From: Farysia itapuensis
Lineage: Eukaryota > Basidiomycota > Ustilaginomycetes > Ustilaginales > Ustilaginaceae
DNA: 64,000 nt
NCBI GenBank assembly: GCA_023212645.1
Contig: JALBYC010000005.1
Location: forward strand, 558,001 to 622,000
Reading direction: 5' to 3'
Positions within the stretch are counted from its first letter, which is position 1, and the number at the start of each line of letters is the position of its first letter. Below the pieces are notes generated by a model, which was given only the letters and a program-made list of their open reading frames with translations, made no database searches and was not told where the DNA came from. Below, piece after piece: positions 29,099 to 38,697 of the stretch. A program made the position numbers and the translations under genes.

Positions 29099-31051
29099 AT
29101 GCCGCCTGTTTCTGCTTCCAAGGCAAAGCGACAAGCGTAAGTAGTGACCGCAATTTTGGCGTGTGGTGAACGACCTGACTCACCGTGCTTGTGACGAAAC
29201 AACAGCGAAAAGGCTGCCAAGGCTTCTGCCAAGGGCTCCTCCAAGGGCTCTTCCAAGTCTGGCACCACCAATGGAACTTCCGAGACCCCCATGTCCAATG
29301 TCTCGGCCAACACTTCTGTCGAAGAGCTCGACATGAAGAAACTGGCACTCGCAACAGAGCGAAACGCGTCCGGTGTCTTGGCTTCGGACAAGCAGAGTCG
29401 AGACATTCACATTGAAAACTTTACCATGTCCTTCCACGGTCGACTCTTGATTGACACTGCCGCCTTTTCGCTCAACTACGGCCAGCGATACGGTCTGCTT
29501 GGCGAGAACGGTTCGGGAAAGACGACCTTTTTGCACGCGCTTGCCGGTCGTGACGTCGAGATCCCCGAGCACGTCGACATTCACCTTGTCACAGGTGAGG
29601 CTGAGCCTTCCGAGGTTAACGCTGTCGACTACGTCGTACGCGCTGCCAAGGAAAAGGTTGCCAAGCTTGAAAAGGATATTGAAGAGATGTCTGTAGCTGA
29701 TGTCGTCGACGAGGTCGGTCTTGAACTCAAGTACGAAGAGTTGGAAGAGCTTGACCCCAACACCTTTGAGGCCAAGGCAGGCATGATCTTGCACGGTCTC
29801 GGATTCTCGCAGGAAATGATGCGAAAGCCAACCAAAGACATGTCTGGTGGATGGCGAATGCGAGTTACGCTGGCCAAGGCACTCTTCATCAAGCCTCACT
29901 TGCTCTTGCTTGACGAGCCGACCAACCACTTGGATTTAGAGGCCGTCGTATGGCTTGAAGCATACCTGAGTACCTACAACCACATTCTCGTCCTGACCTC
30001 GCACTCGGCCGACTTCATGGACTCGATCTGCACCAACATCATGGATCTGACCCCACAGAAAAAGTTCTTGACATACGGTGGTAATTACTCTACCTACGTC
30101 CGAACCAAGCAGGAGAACGAGACCAACCAGATGAAGGCCTACGCCAAGCAGCAGGAAGAAATCCAGCACATCAAAAAGTTCATCGCCTCGGCTGGTACTT
30201 ACGCCAACTTGGTCAAACAGGCCAAGTCGAAGCAGAAGATTATCGACAAGATGGAGGCAGCCGGTCTCATCGAGCCAGTCTTTGTGCCACGTCCATTGCG
30301 CTTCCACTTTGAAGACATCCGAAAATTGCCTCCTCCCATTATTGCGTTCAGTGATGTCGCCTTTTCATATAGCGGAGAGTCCAAGGACTACCTGTACAAG
30401 GACCTCAGCTTTGGTATTGACATGGACTCGCGAGTTGCGATCGTGGGACAGAACGGTACCGGTAAATCGACTTTGCTAAACCTGATCACTGGCGCTTTGA
30501 ACCCGGTCGAAGGCACAGTGCAACGACACGCTGGTCTCAAGCTAGGCAAGTACTCTCAGCACTCGGCCGATCAGCTGCCGTACGACAAGTCGCCGCTCGA
30601 GTACCTTGAGGCGAAATACAAGATCAAGTTCCCTGAAAAGGATCTGCAATTCTGGCGAGGTCAGCTGGGCCGATTCGGTCTTTCGGGCGCGCATCAAACG
30701 GCCGCCATCCGAACTCTGTCGGACGGTCTACGTAACCGAGTCGTGTTCTCGCAATTGGCAATGGAGCAGCCGCACATTCTGCTGTTGGATGAGCCGACGA
30801 ACCACTTGGACATGGGCTCCATTGACGCCCTCGCGCTCGCCGTCAAGGACTTTGAAGGTGGTGTGGTGATTGTATCGCACGACTTCCGATTGATCAGTCA
30901 AGTGGCTGAAGAGCTGTGGGAGGTTAAGGACCGCAAGATTGTCAACCTGGCCAAGCAAGACATGTCGATTCAGGACTACAAGAAGAAGCTCGCCAAGAAC
31001 TCGGCGGAAGCCATCGAGCGCGCCAAGATGTTCGCAAAGGGCAAAGCCTAA
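29099..31051 (+). CDS. ARB1: ABCF ATPase ARB1 (ribosome biogenesis)
   Basis: Exon 1 (29099-29136, [12 protein letters not shown]) and exon 2 (29206-31051) are joined across a 69-nt intron (GTAAGT...AACAG), giving 627 residues. A Lys/Ser-rich N-terminus precedes two ABC domains. Walker A motifs are GENGSGKTT and GQNGTGKST, signatures are MSGGWRMRV and LSDGLRNRV, and both Walker B regions read [12 protein letters not shown]. There are no membrane helices, as in the ABCF2 family. Yeast Arb1 shuttles between nucleus and cytoplasm and promotes 40S and 60S maturation. The second signature has Asp for Gly, which is common in this subfamily. Confidence 0.95.
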
Positions 31052-31181
31052 ATCTGGCCCCCCTTCCCATCCTCCTTGCCACAACCTGACTTTCTATGTA
31101 CATAACGTATTTCACTCTCCGCTAAAACCACACGCACACACACCTTTACGTCTGAAAAAAACCAGATTGGATAGTACTGCC

Positions 31182-32146
31182 TTAGCGCTGACCGATGCAT
31201 TCTGGACCGAGGACACCCATGTCGACCCATCGTTCGATCAAGTCACAGACGCCTGGATATGGCGCAGTATTGGCGGCGGCAGCGGCGGCAAATGAGGACG
31301 CGGTGGGCGACTGCATTGACGCAGGATTGGAAGCCACGTTGTTTTGAGCTGCTGGTGAGGAGCCCGAGTAGCGGAAATCGCGGTAGTCAAATAGCCTGTT
31401 CTCGGTACCAAAGGCGATAAAGTGGGCAAAGAGCGAGTTGAAGTGACCCTCGCAACAGAGATGCAAGAGGTACGGATACTGGGCGTGGTAGATGTGGGCA
31501 AAGACGCGGAGCAACTGCTTGTAGATGTGTTTGCACGTCGTCAGGAAAGTGGGCGGGAAGTCGCGCGAGGCCTTTGTGGGGAACGTCGCCTCGTCGGTGA
31601 GCAGACCGCCTACCCAGGTCATTACGTAGTCAATGTATTGAGGTGCGGGTAGCTTTACCTGCTTGCGATTCTGGTCGATCCACGTATAGTCGAGCCCTAC
31701 ACCGGCACTCATAGTAGGATTGGCAGAGACCGTGCAAAACTCGGTCAAAACGCCGTAGAACTGATTGAGGTTGTTGAAGAAGTCAAACACTGTAACCGCG
31801 TGCGCGAAAAAGCCGTCAGTCGTTCGCACAGTACATCAGCATCAACCAAAGGCTCTTACTTACGATTGACAGCGACCCATTCCTTTGGGTCGACATACTT
31901 GGGCACGCTCGAGATGGTCTTGAGCGAGCCTTTGACCAGACTCGCGCCGACAAAAGGCTGACACAGGTACAGCGGTTTGCCATTGGACCCGAGCGAGTTG
32001 CCGCCAAAGTTGGAGAAGGAGGGCGAGACGGGCGAGCGTGAATAACCTGCCGACGGGTCAAACGTCGGCATGGACGCGATTGTGGGTGATTTCTTGGGCC
32101 GTGAGGAGCGGCCCATAGACCTGCCTAGCGAGTTGAAGAACGACAT
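31182..32146 (-). CDS. MOB2: MOB2-like co-activator of an NDR/Cbk1 kinase
   Basis: Exon 1 (32146-31864) and exon 2 (31789-31182) are joined across a 74-nt intron (GTAAGT, branch CTGAC, acceptor TTACAG), giving 296 residues. The Mob/phocein domain reads LYLCQPFVGASLVKGSLKTI, PKYVDPKEWVAVN, FDFFNNLNQFYGVLTEFC, QVKLPAPQYIDYVMTWVG and LLRVFAHIYHAQYP. The wording NLNQFYG and LPAPQYIDYV is closer to MOB2 than MOB1. MOB2 binds Cbk1-type kinases in the RAM/MOR morphogenesis pathway, relevant to cell separation and polarity. An Ala/Asn/Ser insertion precedes the last helix. Confidence 0.88.
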
Positions 32147-32312
32147 GGTTGTATGAAGGGGGAGAGAGAGCAAAGTGTTGGTTTCACTGCCGCCAAAAAG
32201 CGCGTTTTTGTGTGTGCGTCTCCAGCAAAGCAGCAAAAATGATTTCCGATTTGTACTCATTCTCCACACGCAAACACACTATCGCGCAGAATACAATTAC
32301 AAGTCTTGCCCA

Positions 32313-34064
32313 CTAATGGCGTTGTGCACCCATAAAGGACGAGACTGTCGACGGGGGTGGAGTGTCCATCTCAACGTCAAGCATGGGTGTAGCATCTCCT
32401 GGACCGCCTACATTGGGTTGGTCAGCTGAGAGCGCTGCTAGCCCGGATTGTCTTGCACGAGCAGAGCGAGCAGCTCGGTCCTGGTCAGCCGCATCGTCAT
32501 CATCGTCATCGGCATCTAGCTCGTTGCCCATTATGTCGAGCTCCGACAGTACCGGCTTGGCGGCACGAGAGGCGAAAAAGGTACGCTTCGCTCTACCTTT
32601 GCCCCTCGCCTGACCTGCTCCGTTCTGGCCGATGTACTTGAGACCAAGGTCGTGCTCGTAAGGTCGAATTGGGTCCATGATACCTGGCCTTCTCTTGCCG
32701 CCTGGGTTGCCAGCAGATGGCATTCTACTACCCGTGTCCTGTTCCCAGTCTTGTTCTGCGTCTGAATCTCTGTCGTCATCCGAGAGCTCATCTCCCCAGC
32801 GTTGAGTGTGGGAATCGCGCAGTCGTTGCGAGATGCGCTCGTCCAGATCCGAATCCTCGTCGTCGGAAATTTCGACTTCGGCAGGATTGAGCGAATTGCG
32901 GGGTGCTTCCTGCATCTGTACACTTGGCGCGGAGGGTAAGCTACGCAGATTGTCGATGATCTTATTGCGCAGCGTTTCGAGGTACTCGCGCGAGTTGAGA
33001 TTGTCCATCGACGTCGGTGGCACTTCGAGCTTGTATTCCGGCCCAAAGTATTGAATGTAATCGTTGAAGGGCAGATCTTCGTCCAGTTTTTGACCAACCA
33101 ACAAGCCAGTCTCGTAGGTCCAGGTGCGGGCAACGTTGCGTACGGTATACCCTCCTCCACCAAGACATATGAGTGGAACGTCAAAGGTCTGCATGAACGA
33201 GACGCAGTCTGCATGTCCACGCATAGAGAGGTTGAAGCATCCCAGCTTGTCACCCGCCAAGGAGTCGGCACCGCATTGCAACACCACCGCTCCTGGTCGG
33301 TACCATTCCATGATATGCGACATGACCGGTCGAAATATCGCACCGAACTCGACATCGCCAATGCCATCGCGGAAGGGTACATTGACACTGTATCCTTTGC
33401 CCTTTTTCAGCCCGACATCACGCACGTCGCCTGTGCCGGGGAAAAAGTCACCAAACTTGTGGAAAGAAGCCGTCATAACACGGTCGGTCGTATAGAACGC
33501 TTCTTCAACGCCATCGCCATGGTGGATGTCAATATCGATGTAGAGCACGCGCAGATGGGTGCGCAGGAGCTCGAGAATGGCCAGCACGATATCGTTGATG
33601 TAGCAAAATCCACTTGCCTCTCGCTTCTTTGCATGATGCAGTCCGCCAGCCCAGTTGACTGCGACGTCTGACTCGCCAGAGTTGATTCGTGTGGCCGCAG
33701 CCAGTGACCCTCCGGCTGAAATTGAACAAAACTCGTACAACCCGTCAAACGCCGGACAGTCTTCGCCGATCAGAAACCTCGTGCCGTCGCCCGTCATGTC
33801 GTGCACCGTCTCGGGCGTGACACGATTCAAGAAGTCGACATACTCGTCCGTATGAAACCGCGTCATTTGGTCGCGTGTCGCCCGCTTGGGTCGCAAGATG
33901 TCCATCTTCTTGTGCAAACCATAGTTGGTGACGAGATTGTGTGTCATACGCATGCGATGTGGTTTCATGGGATGCCCCAGTCCGTAGCTGAAATTGCCCA
34001 CGTCATGGTCGTAGAAGTAGGCCACCCTCCTTCGGGGTGTACGAAACAGGGGCGCTGGCTCCAT
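32313..34064 (-). CDS. Class I (RPD3-like) histone deacetylase
   Basis: From ATG 34064 the protein has 583 residues ([19 protein letters not shown]). The catalytic domain occupies about residues 12-390: the His pair in AGGLHHAKK (143-144), zinc ligands Asp179 and His181 in [12 protein letters not shown], the third in [12 protein letters not shown], and the catalytic Tyr in [10 protein letters not shown]. All are intact. About 190 residues beyond the domain are acidic ([22 protein letters not shown]) and end [12 protein letters not shown]3-type enzymes remove acetyl groups from histones in Sin3-type corepressors. It lies divergent from the ELYS-domain gene (124 bp). Confidence 0.95.
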   Translation of the reverse strand: MEPAPLFRTPRRRVAYFYDHDVGNFSYGLGHPMKPHRMRMTHNLVTNYGLHKKMDILRPKRATRDQMTRFHTDEYVDFLNRVTPETVHDMTGDGTRFLIGEDCPAFDGLYEFCSISAGGSLAAATRINSGESDVAVNWAGGLHHAKKREASGFCYINDIVLAILELLRTHLRVLYIDIDIHHGDGVEEAFYTTDRVMTASFHKFGDFFPGTGDVRDVGLKKGKGYSVNVPFRDGIGDVEFGAIFRPVMSHIMEWYRPGAVVLQCGADSLAGDKLGCFNLSMRGHADCVSFMQTFDVPLICLGGGGYTVRNVARTWTYETGLLVGQKLDEDLPFNDYIQYFGPEYKLEVPPTSMDNLNSREYLETLRNKIIDNLRSLPSAPSVQMQEAPRNSLNPAEVEISDDEDSDLDERISQRLRDSHTQRWGDELSDDDRDSDAEQDWEQDTGSRMPSAGNPGGKRRPGIMDPIRPYEHDLGLKYIGQNGAGQARGKGRAKRTFFASRAAKPVLSELDIMGNELDADDDDDDAADQDRAARSARARQSGLAALSADQPNVGGPGDATPMLDVEMDTPPPSTVSSFMGAQRH

Positions 34065-34188
34065 TGATGCCACCACCTGTAGAGCAGCCAGTCACACAAT
34101 GAGGTCGAGTGGATGGTGAGAAGGAATAGCCAACATCCGTGCGTTTATGCGGTTTTGCGCTTTGGCGCAATGGCAGGGATGTTAGACC

Positions 34189-36966
34189 ATGAAACTTGGC
34201 ACTTCGCGTCGACGTTTCTCAGTTTCTTCTCGCTCAAGACACCGTCTCACCCAACGCACACAACGCACCCAAGAGATGGAGCAAGGCCAGGTGGAGCAAG
34301 AGGCGGCCGCGCTCACAGCAGACATCCTGCCATGGTTCACGCAGGCTGCCCCTGTCGAGAGCGTATGGTCTGCTGAACGCTGCCATGCCATCGCCCAACG
34401 TCGTTCCCTCCTGTCGGAGCAGCGACTGTTCTTGGACGAACTGCTCTCGTTTGCGTCCATAGACACGCAGCTGTACCCTCCTCGGTCTTCGGATCAGCTA
34501 GCATCGTTTTTGGGCGCCATATTCCGTGCTGCAGAGCTCGATTACCTCAAACAGCTCTCGCTAGTGTACTACCTCGTCCTCGACCTTGATGCGTACCTCG
34601 ATGCACAGCAGCTCGACCAAATGCAGGACCAGCCAGTCGCATCGTCCAAAGCTCGCCAATTTGCAAACACATACGTGGTGCTTCCCAACTTTTGTTTCGT
34701 CATGCAAGGATACTGGCTCCTGGACAGAGACGATTATCACGACGCTGTCCCTCTGCTGTCCGTGGCCGACTTTATCCCCAAGATCATCCGCACTCTCTTC
34801 TGGCCAAGCTCGTCCGCCCGAACCCGGACAGAGGTGGAACGTGCAAAGCTGTTGCTCCGCTTCTTGCACGTGTCGACCTACCCCACTTCCTCCCCTGCTG
34901 GCAGCGAAGCACACATGCAAGAAATCGAGATGCACATCCAGGCACTCTGTTTCGTGTCCGGCCCCATGCGGGCTTTCACAGAGATCCGTGCATTGACTTC
35001 AAACATCGACGATGACGAAGGATACAGAGTGACGGTTCGTGCCAGGTTGATCTTCAAGGTGCTAGAACACTGCTTTGCCCCTCCTCGTGCGGCGGCCATT
35101 CGCAACTTGCTCGCCTGCAGTCTCGATCCGGAGGAAGAGGTGGCACTGGAGAGTTTTGTGCTGTCCCCACCGCCAGCCATGACGGCCACATGGAGCTACA
35201 TTGCAGCTGACGTCCTCATTATCCGCTACATCGATCAGGGTCGATACATGGATGCAGTCGGTCTTGACCGTAGATTAGGCCCTGATGTCAGTCAAGGTCA
35301 CACGACAGCAAGAGACGCTCAACACAGGAGTAAACTGGTCGAACAGCGCAAGCGCATGATTGCTGGCGCGAGAGAGATCCTGCCCGAAGTCCAAAAGGAG
35401 ATTCTACGCATCGAAGAATCCGCCGAGCTCAGCGGCGCTGCCCAAGAGCCGACGCTTCCAGAGGCTGACACCGTTCAAGACAATGGTGACCCCATGGCGA
35501 GTAGGTTGTTGACGCCGATAAGTGCTTCGCCAGCGACTCGAAAGATGTCATCGTCAAATCAGACACCCACAATGCAGGCTGCGATCCTGTCGGCCGTCGT
35601 GCGTGCGTCTGCCTCACCCTCTGCCAGCGGCACGCCGAGAAAGGGAGACATTGCCTTTTCCCGTGATACACCGGCGAGTGCCAAGCAGCCCACAGCCATG
35701 ATCGGCTTCTTGGCCCAGCATGCGCGCGATCAGCAGCAACAGCATAGATCACCGTCACCGTCGCAAAAAGGGTTTGTGGAAGACGCGATGGACGAAGTCG
35801 ACGGCAGCGCTGCTCTCGCTTCCTCCGCGACTGACTCTATTGAAGGGGCAAGTGCCACCGCAGCTCCGGCCGCGAGTCTTCCTCCGACTGGCGCAAGTCC
35901 GTGGCGCAATACACCCACGCTCACATCCACCAGTCCCTTTTCAGGCCTGCCAAAGATTCCCAAGCCCTCCTTCACATCGTCCGCTTCGCCATACAGACAC
36001 AGTTCTCAGAGCAACGCGTCGCCCTTTGCTACGACATCCACCCGGTCTTCCCCCTCTATCAGCGGCGGTGTTGGCAAAAAGCTTCCGGGAGCAATCGGTC
36101 TCGTGTCTCAGCACGGGCAACGAAGTCGACTTGGAGCCAGACAGGCCAGCTACAATGACGAAATGGACGACGAAGAGCGCTCGGAAACGGCAGATCCGGA
36201 GGCGGATGACACCTTTGTCGGTCTCACCAACGCAGATGCACGCACGCGGGCCGCTAAGGGTGAAGACGTACAAATTGGGCGCCTCATTCCCGGTCGACGC
36301 GACTGGAATGAGAGCAACGAGACGACCGAGGATCAAGAGATCCAAGATTCGGCAGAGACCTTGCTCGGTCCACCTACCAAGCGTCGGACGCGCACTGCCA
36401 AGCCGCCGAGTACGCCGGCAAAGACGGGCAAGATGACGCGCTCCCACACCGGCGCCAACTTGAAGCAGGATGCAGTCGGTGGCGGCACACCGAGTTCCAA
36501 GATGACGAAGAGCCGATCCGATGCCTCGCTAGCTGCCACGGCAGCAAAGCGAGCAACGCGGTCGGCCACCTCCGGCACACGAAAGCCTTTGACACTCTCC
36601 AACCTGGAGCAACACTTTCAGGATCAAGGCGAGTCGGTGCCTGCTCCGGCTGGTCCGATCGCACGCAGAACACGTGCAGCTACGGCGGAACGGGAGAGTA
36701 TCAACGGCGTCAATGTCAACGATGCAGCCAGTACGATCTACACCATCAGTGAAGTCGGTGATGCCGGCAATGCATCTCCTGCAAAACGACGTACGACGCG
36801 CAAAGCGACGGCATCGACGCCCACCTCTGTCCGACGCAGCAACCGACTGACCAGTATTGAGCCCGACTCACGCACAGGACCGCCGGAAATGAGCGAAGTC
36901 TCATCCCCCACCAAGCGCAGAGTCACCGCCAGCCGCAAATCCAAGATGCCAGGCTTACTCGATTAG
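34189..36966 (+). CDS. ELYS-domain protein, nuclear-pore associated
   Basis: The ORF gives 925 residues from ATG 34189; an in-frame ATG at 34276 (MEQGQVEQEAAAL) may be the true start, because the first 29 residues are basic low-complexity sequence. The ELYS-like helical domain covers about residues 45-370 (LSLVYYLVLDLDAYL, FVMQGYWLLDRDDYHDAVPLL, YIAADVLIIRYIDQGRYMDAV). The remainder is disordered and Ser/Pro/Thr-rich, with basic KRRT/KRRVT clusters (KRRTRTAKPPSTPAK, AKRRTTRKAT) that could bind DNA. Fungal ELYS-type proteins sit at the Nup107 complex of the nuclear pore. The stop codon is 23 bp from that of the convergent DUF3237 gene. Confidence 0.78.
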   Translation: MKLGTSRRRFSVSSRSRHRLTQRTQRTQEMEQGQVEQEAAALTADILPWFTQAAPVESVWSAERCHAIAQRRSLLSEQRLFLDELLSFASIDTQLYPPRSSDQLASFLGAIFRAAELDYLKQLSLVYYLVLDLDAYLDAQQLDQMQDQPVASSKARQFANTYVVLPNFCFVMQGYWLLDRDDYHDAVPLLSVADFIPKIIRTLFWPSSSARTRTEVERAKLLLRFLHVSTYPTSSPAGSEAHMQEIEMHIQALCFVSGPMRAFTEIRALTSNIDDDEGYRVTVRARLIFKVLEHCFAPPRAAAIRNLLACSLDPEEEVALESFVLSPPPAMTATWSYIAADVLIIRYIDQGRYMDAVGLDRRLGPDVSQGHTTARDAQHRSKLVEQRKRMIAGAREILPEVQKEILRIEESAELSGAAQEPTLPEADTVQDNGDPMASRLLTPISASPATRKMSSSNQTPTMQAAILSAVVRASASPSASGTPRKGDIAFSRDTPASAKQPTAMIGFLAQHARDQQQQHRSPSPSQKGFVEDAMDEVDGSAALASSATDSIEGASATAAPAASLPPTGASPWRNTPTLTSTSPFSGLPKIPKPSFTSSASPYRHSSQSNASPFATTSTRSSPSISGGVGKKLPGAIGLVSQHGQRSRLGARQASYNDEMDDEERSETADPEADDTFVGLTNADARTRAAKGEDVQIGRLIPGRRDWNESNETTEDQEIQDSAETLLGPPTKRRTRTAKPPSTPAKTGKMTRSHTGANLKQDAVGGGTPSSKMTKSRSDASLAATAAKRATRSATSGTRKPLTLSNLEQHFQDQGESVPAPAGPIARRTRAATAERESINGVNVNDAASTIYTISEVGDAGNASPAKRRTTRKATASTPTSVRRSNRLTSIEPDSRTGPPEMSEVSSPTKRRVTASRKSKMPGLLD

Positions 36967-36989
36967 CCGCTGTCATCCTCGGTTGTCAC

Positions 36990-37502
36990 TTAATTGACTA
37001 CGTATGCCTGATATACAACAGCGTCGGGATGTCGGACGGCAGAAGCAATGACAATCTTGTTGACAATGTCCTGGATCTGCGCGTCGGGGCTGTCGGATTC
37101 AAGCATGAGTTTAAGACGGAAGTAGTAGGTTGCTGGATCGATGTCTTTGCCGGCAAGCAGGTCGTGCTTGGCCTGCGGGTTGTTGTACGATTCGGGCACG
37201 AAGCGGATCCCACTGGACTGGAAATAGATGTTGTGTCCATCGCTGAGCTGGAAGTAGTATCGTGCGTCTAGACGGGTCTTTCCCTGTGCATCGGTGCGGA
37301 AGTAGTCACTGCCACCGGGCATGAGAGTCGCTCCGTCGAGTGCAGGCACAGTGGTAGAGCGCATCGAGCCCGAGGTGATGGGCACAATTTTACGCAACCC
37401 TTCGCCGGAATCACCCACGACTTTGGGCGAGTCTACCTTGCACTTGACGCTAAATATGGGTGCAATGCCCAGCGCAACTGGCTCCCACTCCTGCGTCGAC
37501 AT
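36990..37502 (-). CDS. DUF3237 / UPF0311 family protein
   Basis: A 170-residue protein begins MSTQEWEPVALGIAPIFSVK. The family pattern is visible: GEGLRKIVPITSGSMRS, LMPGGSDYFRTDAQGKTRLDARYYFQLSDGHNIYFQSSGIR, then ATYYFRLKLMLESDSP near the end. DUF3237 proteins form a small beta-barrel found in fungi and bacteria; their biochemical role is unknown. There is no signal peptide. Confidence 0.85.
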   Translation of the reverse strand: MSTQEWEPVALGIAPIFSVKCKVDSPKVVGDSGEGLRKIVPITSGSMRSTTVPALDGATLMPGGSDYFRTDAQGKTRLDARYYFQLSDGHNIYFQSSGIRFVPESYNNPQAKHDLLAGKDIDPATYYFRLKLMLESDSPDAQIQDIVNKIVIASAVRHPDAVVYQAYVVN

Positions 37503-37672
37503 GATGATGGCTAGTCGGAAGAAAAAGTCAGCAGCTTCGCAATGTCAAAACGTCATCCCAACATTCCGGATATTTCGGCAAACAAAAAACACGTTCGCAC
37601 GACTATGATTGCGCTCTCACACAGCAAAAGCGATGGGGGGAAAAGGGTATCTCAGCATTGCATCTCGGCGGT

Positions 37673-38362
37673 TTAAGCAGTGCCTATCTTGATGGACTTG
37701 CCCAGTTGAACCTTTTCCTGGTCCTTCTGAATCTTGCCTGCCACAATCTTGGCCTCGCCTTTGACTTTGTTCTTGATTTTGCTGCCCAGACCGCCGTGCG
37801 ATGCTGTGTCAGCCGTATCGTCCTTGTGGTCTGCGTGCTCTGCATCATTCGCAGGCTTGGGAGACGCAGACTGATCGCCGTCAGGACAAGATTGCGAGGC
37901 ATAGTCTTGACCGACGGCCGCAGGTTTGGCTCTGTTTTGGGAGGCTTCCTTATCGGCAGCTGCTTTGCTGTCCTCGTCAGAGCATTGGGTCGTTCCAAGC
38001 CCCGCCGTGGTGGGGATATCGTATTCGGTGCCAATCTCCTGCTGAGACTTTCCAACACGGTCGGCGTTGGATGGCCCTCGGTCCCTAGCTTCTTGATGAG
38101 CGTGTTGTGGCAAGGCAGACTCTGTCGTCGATGCCTCTGTCTCCGTGGCTGGTGCATCCGCAGTGCTGTCGTTCTCCGCATGTGTGGCAGTATTGCTACC
38201 AGTCACGCTTCCAACGAGATTCGCCGCCTGTGTGTAGGTGTAATTTGCCGTACTGGCTACAGTGTCGTACGTGTAAGAGGCGCCGCTCGATACACTGTTC
38301 ATCGCAGCGCCAACATAACTCTGGTTGGCAGTGGGCTCATCTGTTTGTGTGCCACCCGACAT
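37673..38362 (-). CDS. Unrecognised hydrophilic Ala/Asp/Thr-rich protein
   Basis: I do not recognise this 229-residue protein. The first 60 residues are Ser/Thr/Tyr-rich with a mild helix (MNSVSSGASYTYDTVAS, YTYTQAANLVGSVTG). A long disordered Ala/Asp/Glu/Lys-rich stretch follows, ending in a basic helix GLGSKIKNKVKGEAKIVAGK and QKDQEKVQLGKSIKIG. The KxKGEAKxxxGK motif recalls CsbD-like or hydrophilin stress proteins, but similarity is weak. A long antisense frame across it is hydrophobic and repetitive and less protein-like, so I chose this strand. Confidence 0.62.
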   Translation of the reverse strand: MSGGTQTDEPTANQSYVGAAMNSVSSGASYTYDTVASTANYTYTQAANLVGSVTGSNTATHAENDSTADAPATETEASTTESALPQHAHQEARDRGPSNADRVGKSQQEIGTEYDIPTTAGLGTTQCSDEDSKAAADKEASQNRAKPAAVGQDYASQSCPDGDQSASPKPANDAEHADHKDDTADTASHGGLGSKIKNKVKGEAKIVAGKIQKDQEKVQLGKSIKIGTA

Positions 38363-38697
38363 CTTGATAGCAGCCAGATGATGGTGATGAAGTTGGTATT
38401 ACTTTAGCCTCATGTCGCATGAGTCCCTTCCCGGCTCTGAGCATTCACGTGGGCAGCACAAGCTCCGCCTGAAAAGGGCGCAGTCGGTATCATGGCATTC
38501 TTCTAGCCGATGGCGTATATGACGGCATCCGCATCCTTATCACTACGTTCAAGATCTAACAGCTACAGATGGCGATCGTCAAATCGGGGCCGATTGAGCG
38601 TTGTCACACTCTCTCTCTCCCCCCCTTCCGCCATCGAATCAGTCCTCATACACCTCTGATGCTGGTCTAGCTCGCCTTTGCTCGCGCCATACTTGCC
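38363..38697. promoter_or_regulatory. Divergent promoter between the hydrophilic orphan and SNF4
   Basis: The 335 bp between start codons must hold two promoters. It contains a CT-rich stretch (TCTCTCTCTCCCCCCC near 38610-38626), typical of fungal promoters. No named factor site is assigned. Confidence 0.45.

Noticed and set aside
31182..32146. Assignment of the Mob-domain protein as MOB1
   Set aside because: Key phrases such as LYLCQPFVGASLVKGS and NLNQFYGVLTEF match the MOB2 subfamily better.
37658..38407. Plus-strand 249-residue frame opposite the hydrophilic orphan
   Set aside because: Composition is Leu/Val/Arg/Cys-rich without any domain, whereas the minus frame has a coherent charged C-terminal motif.
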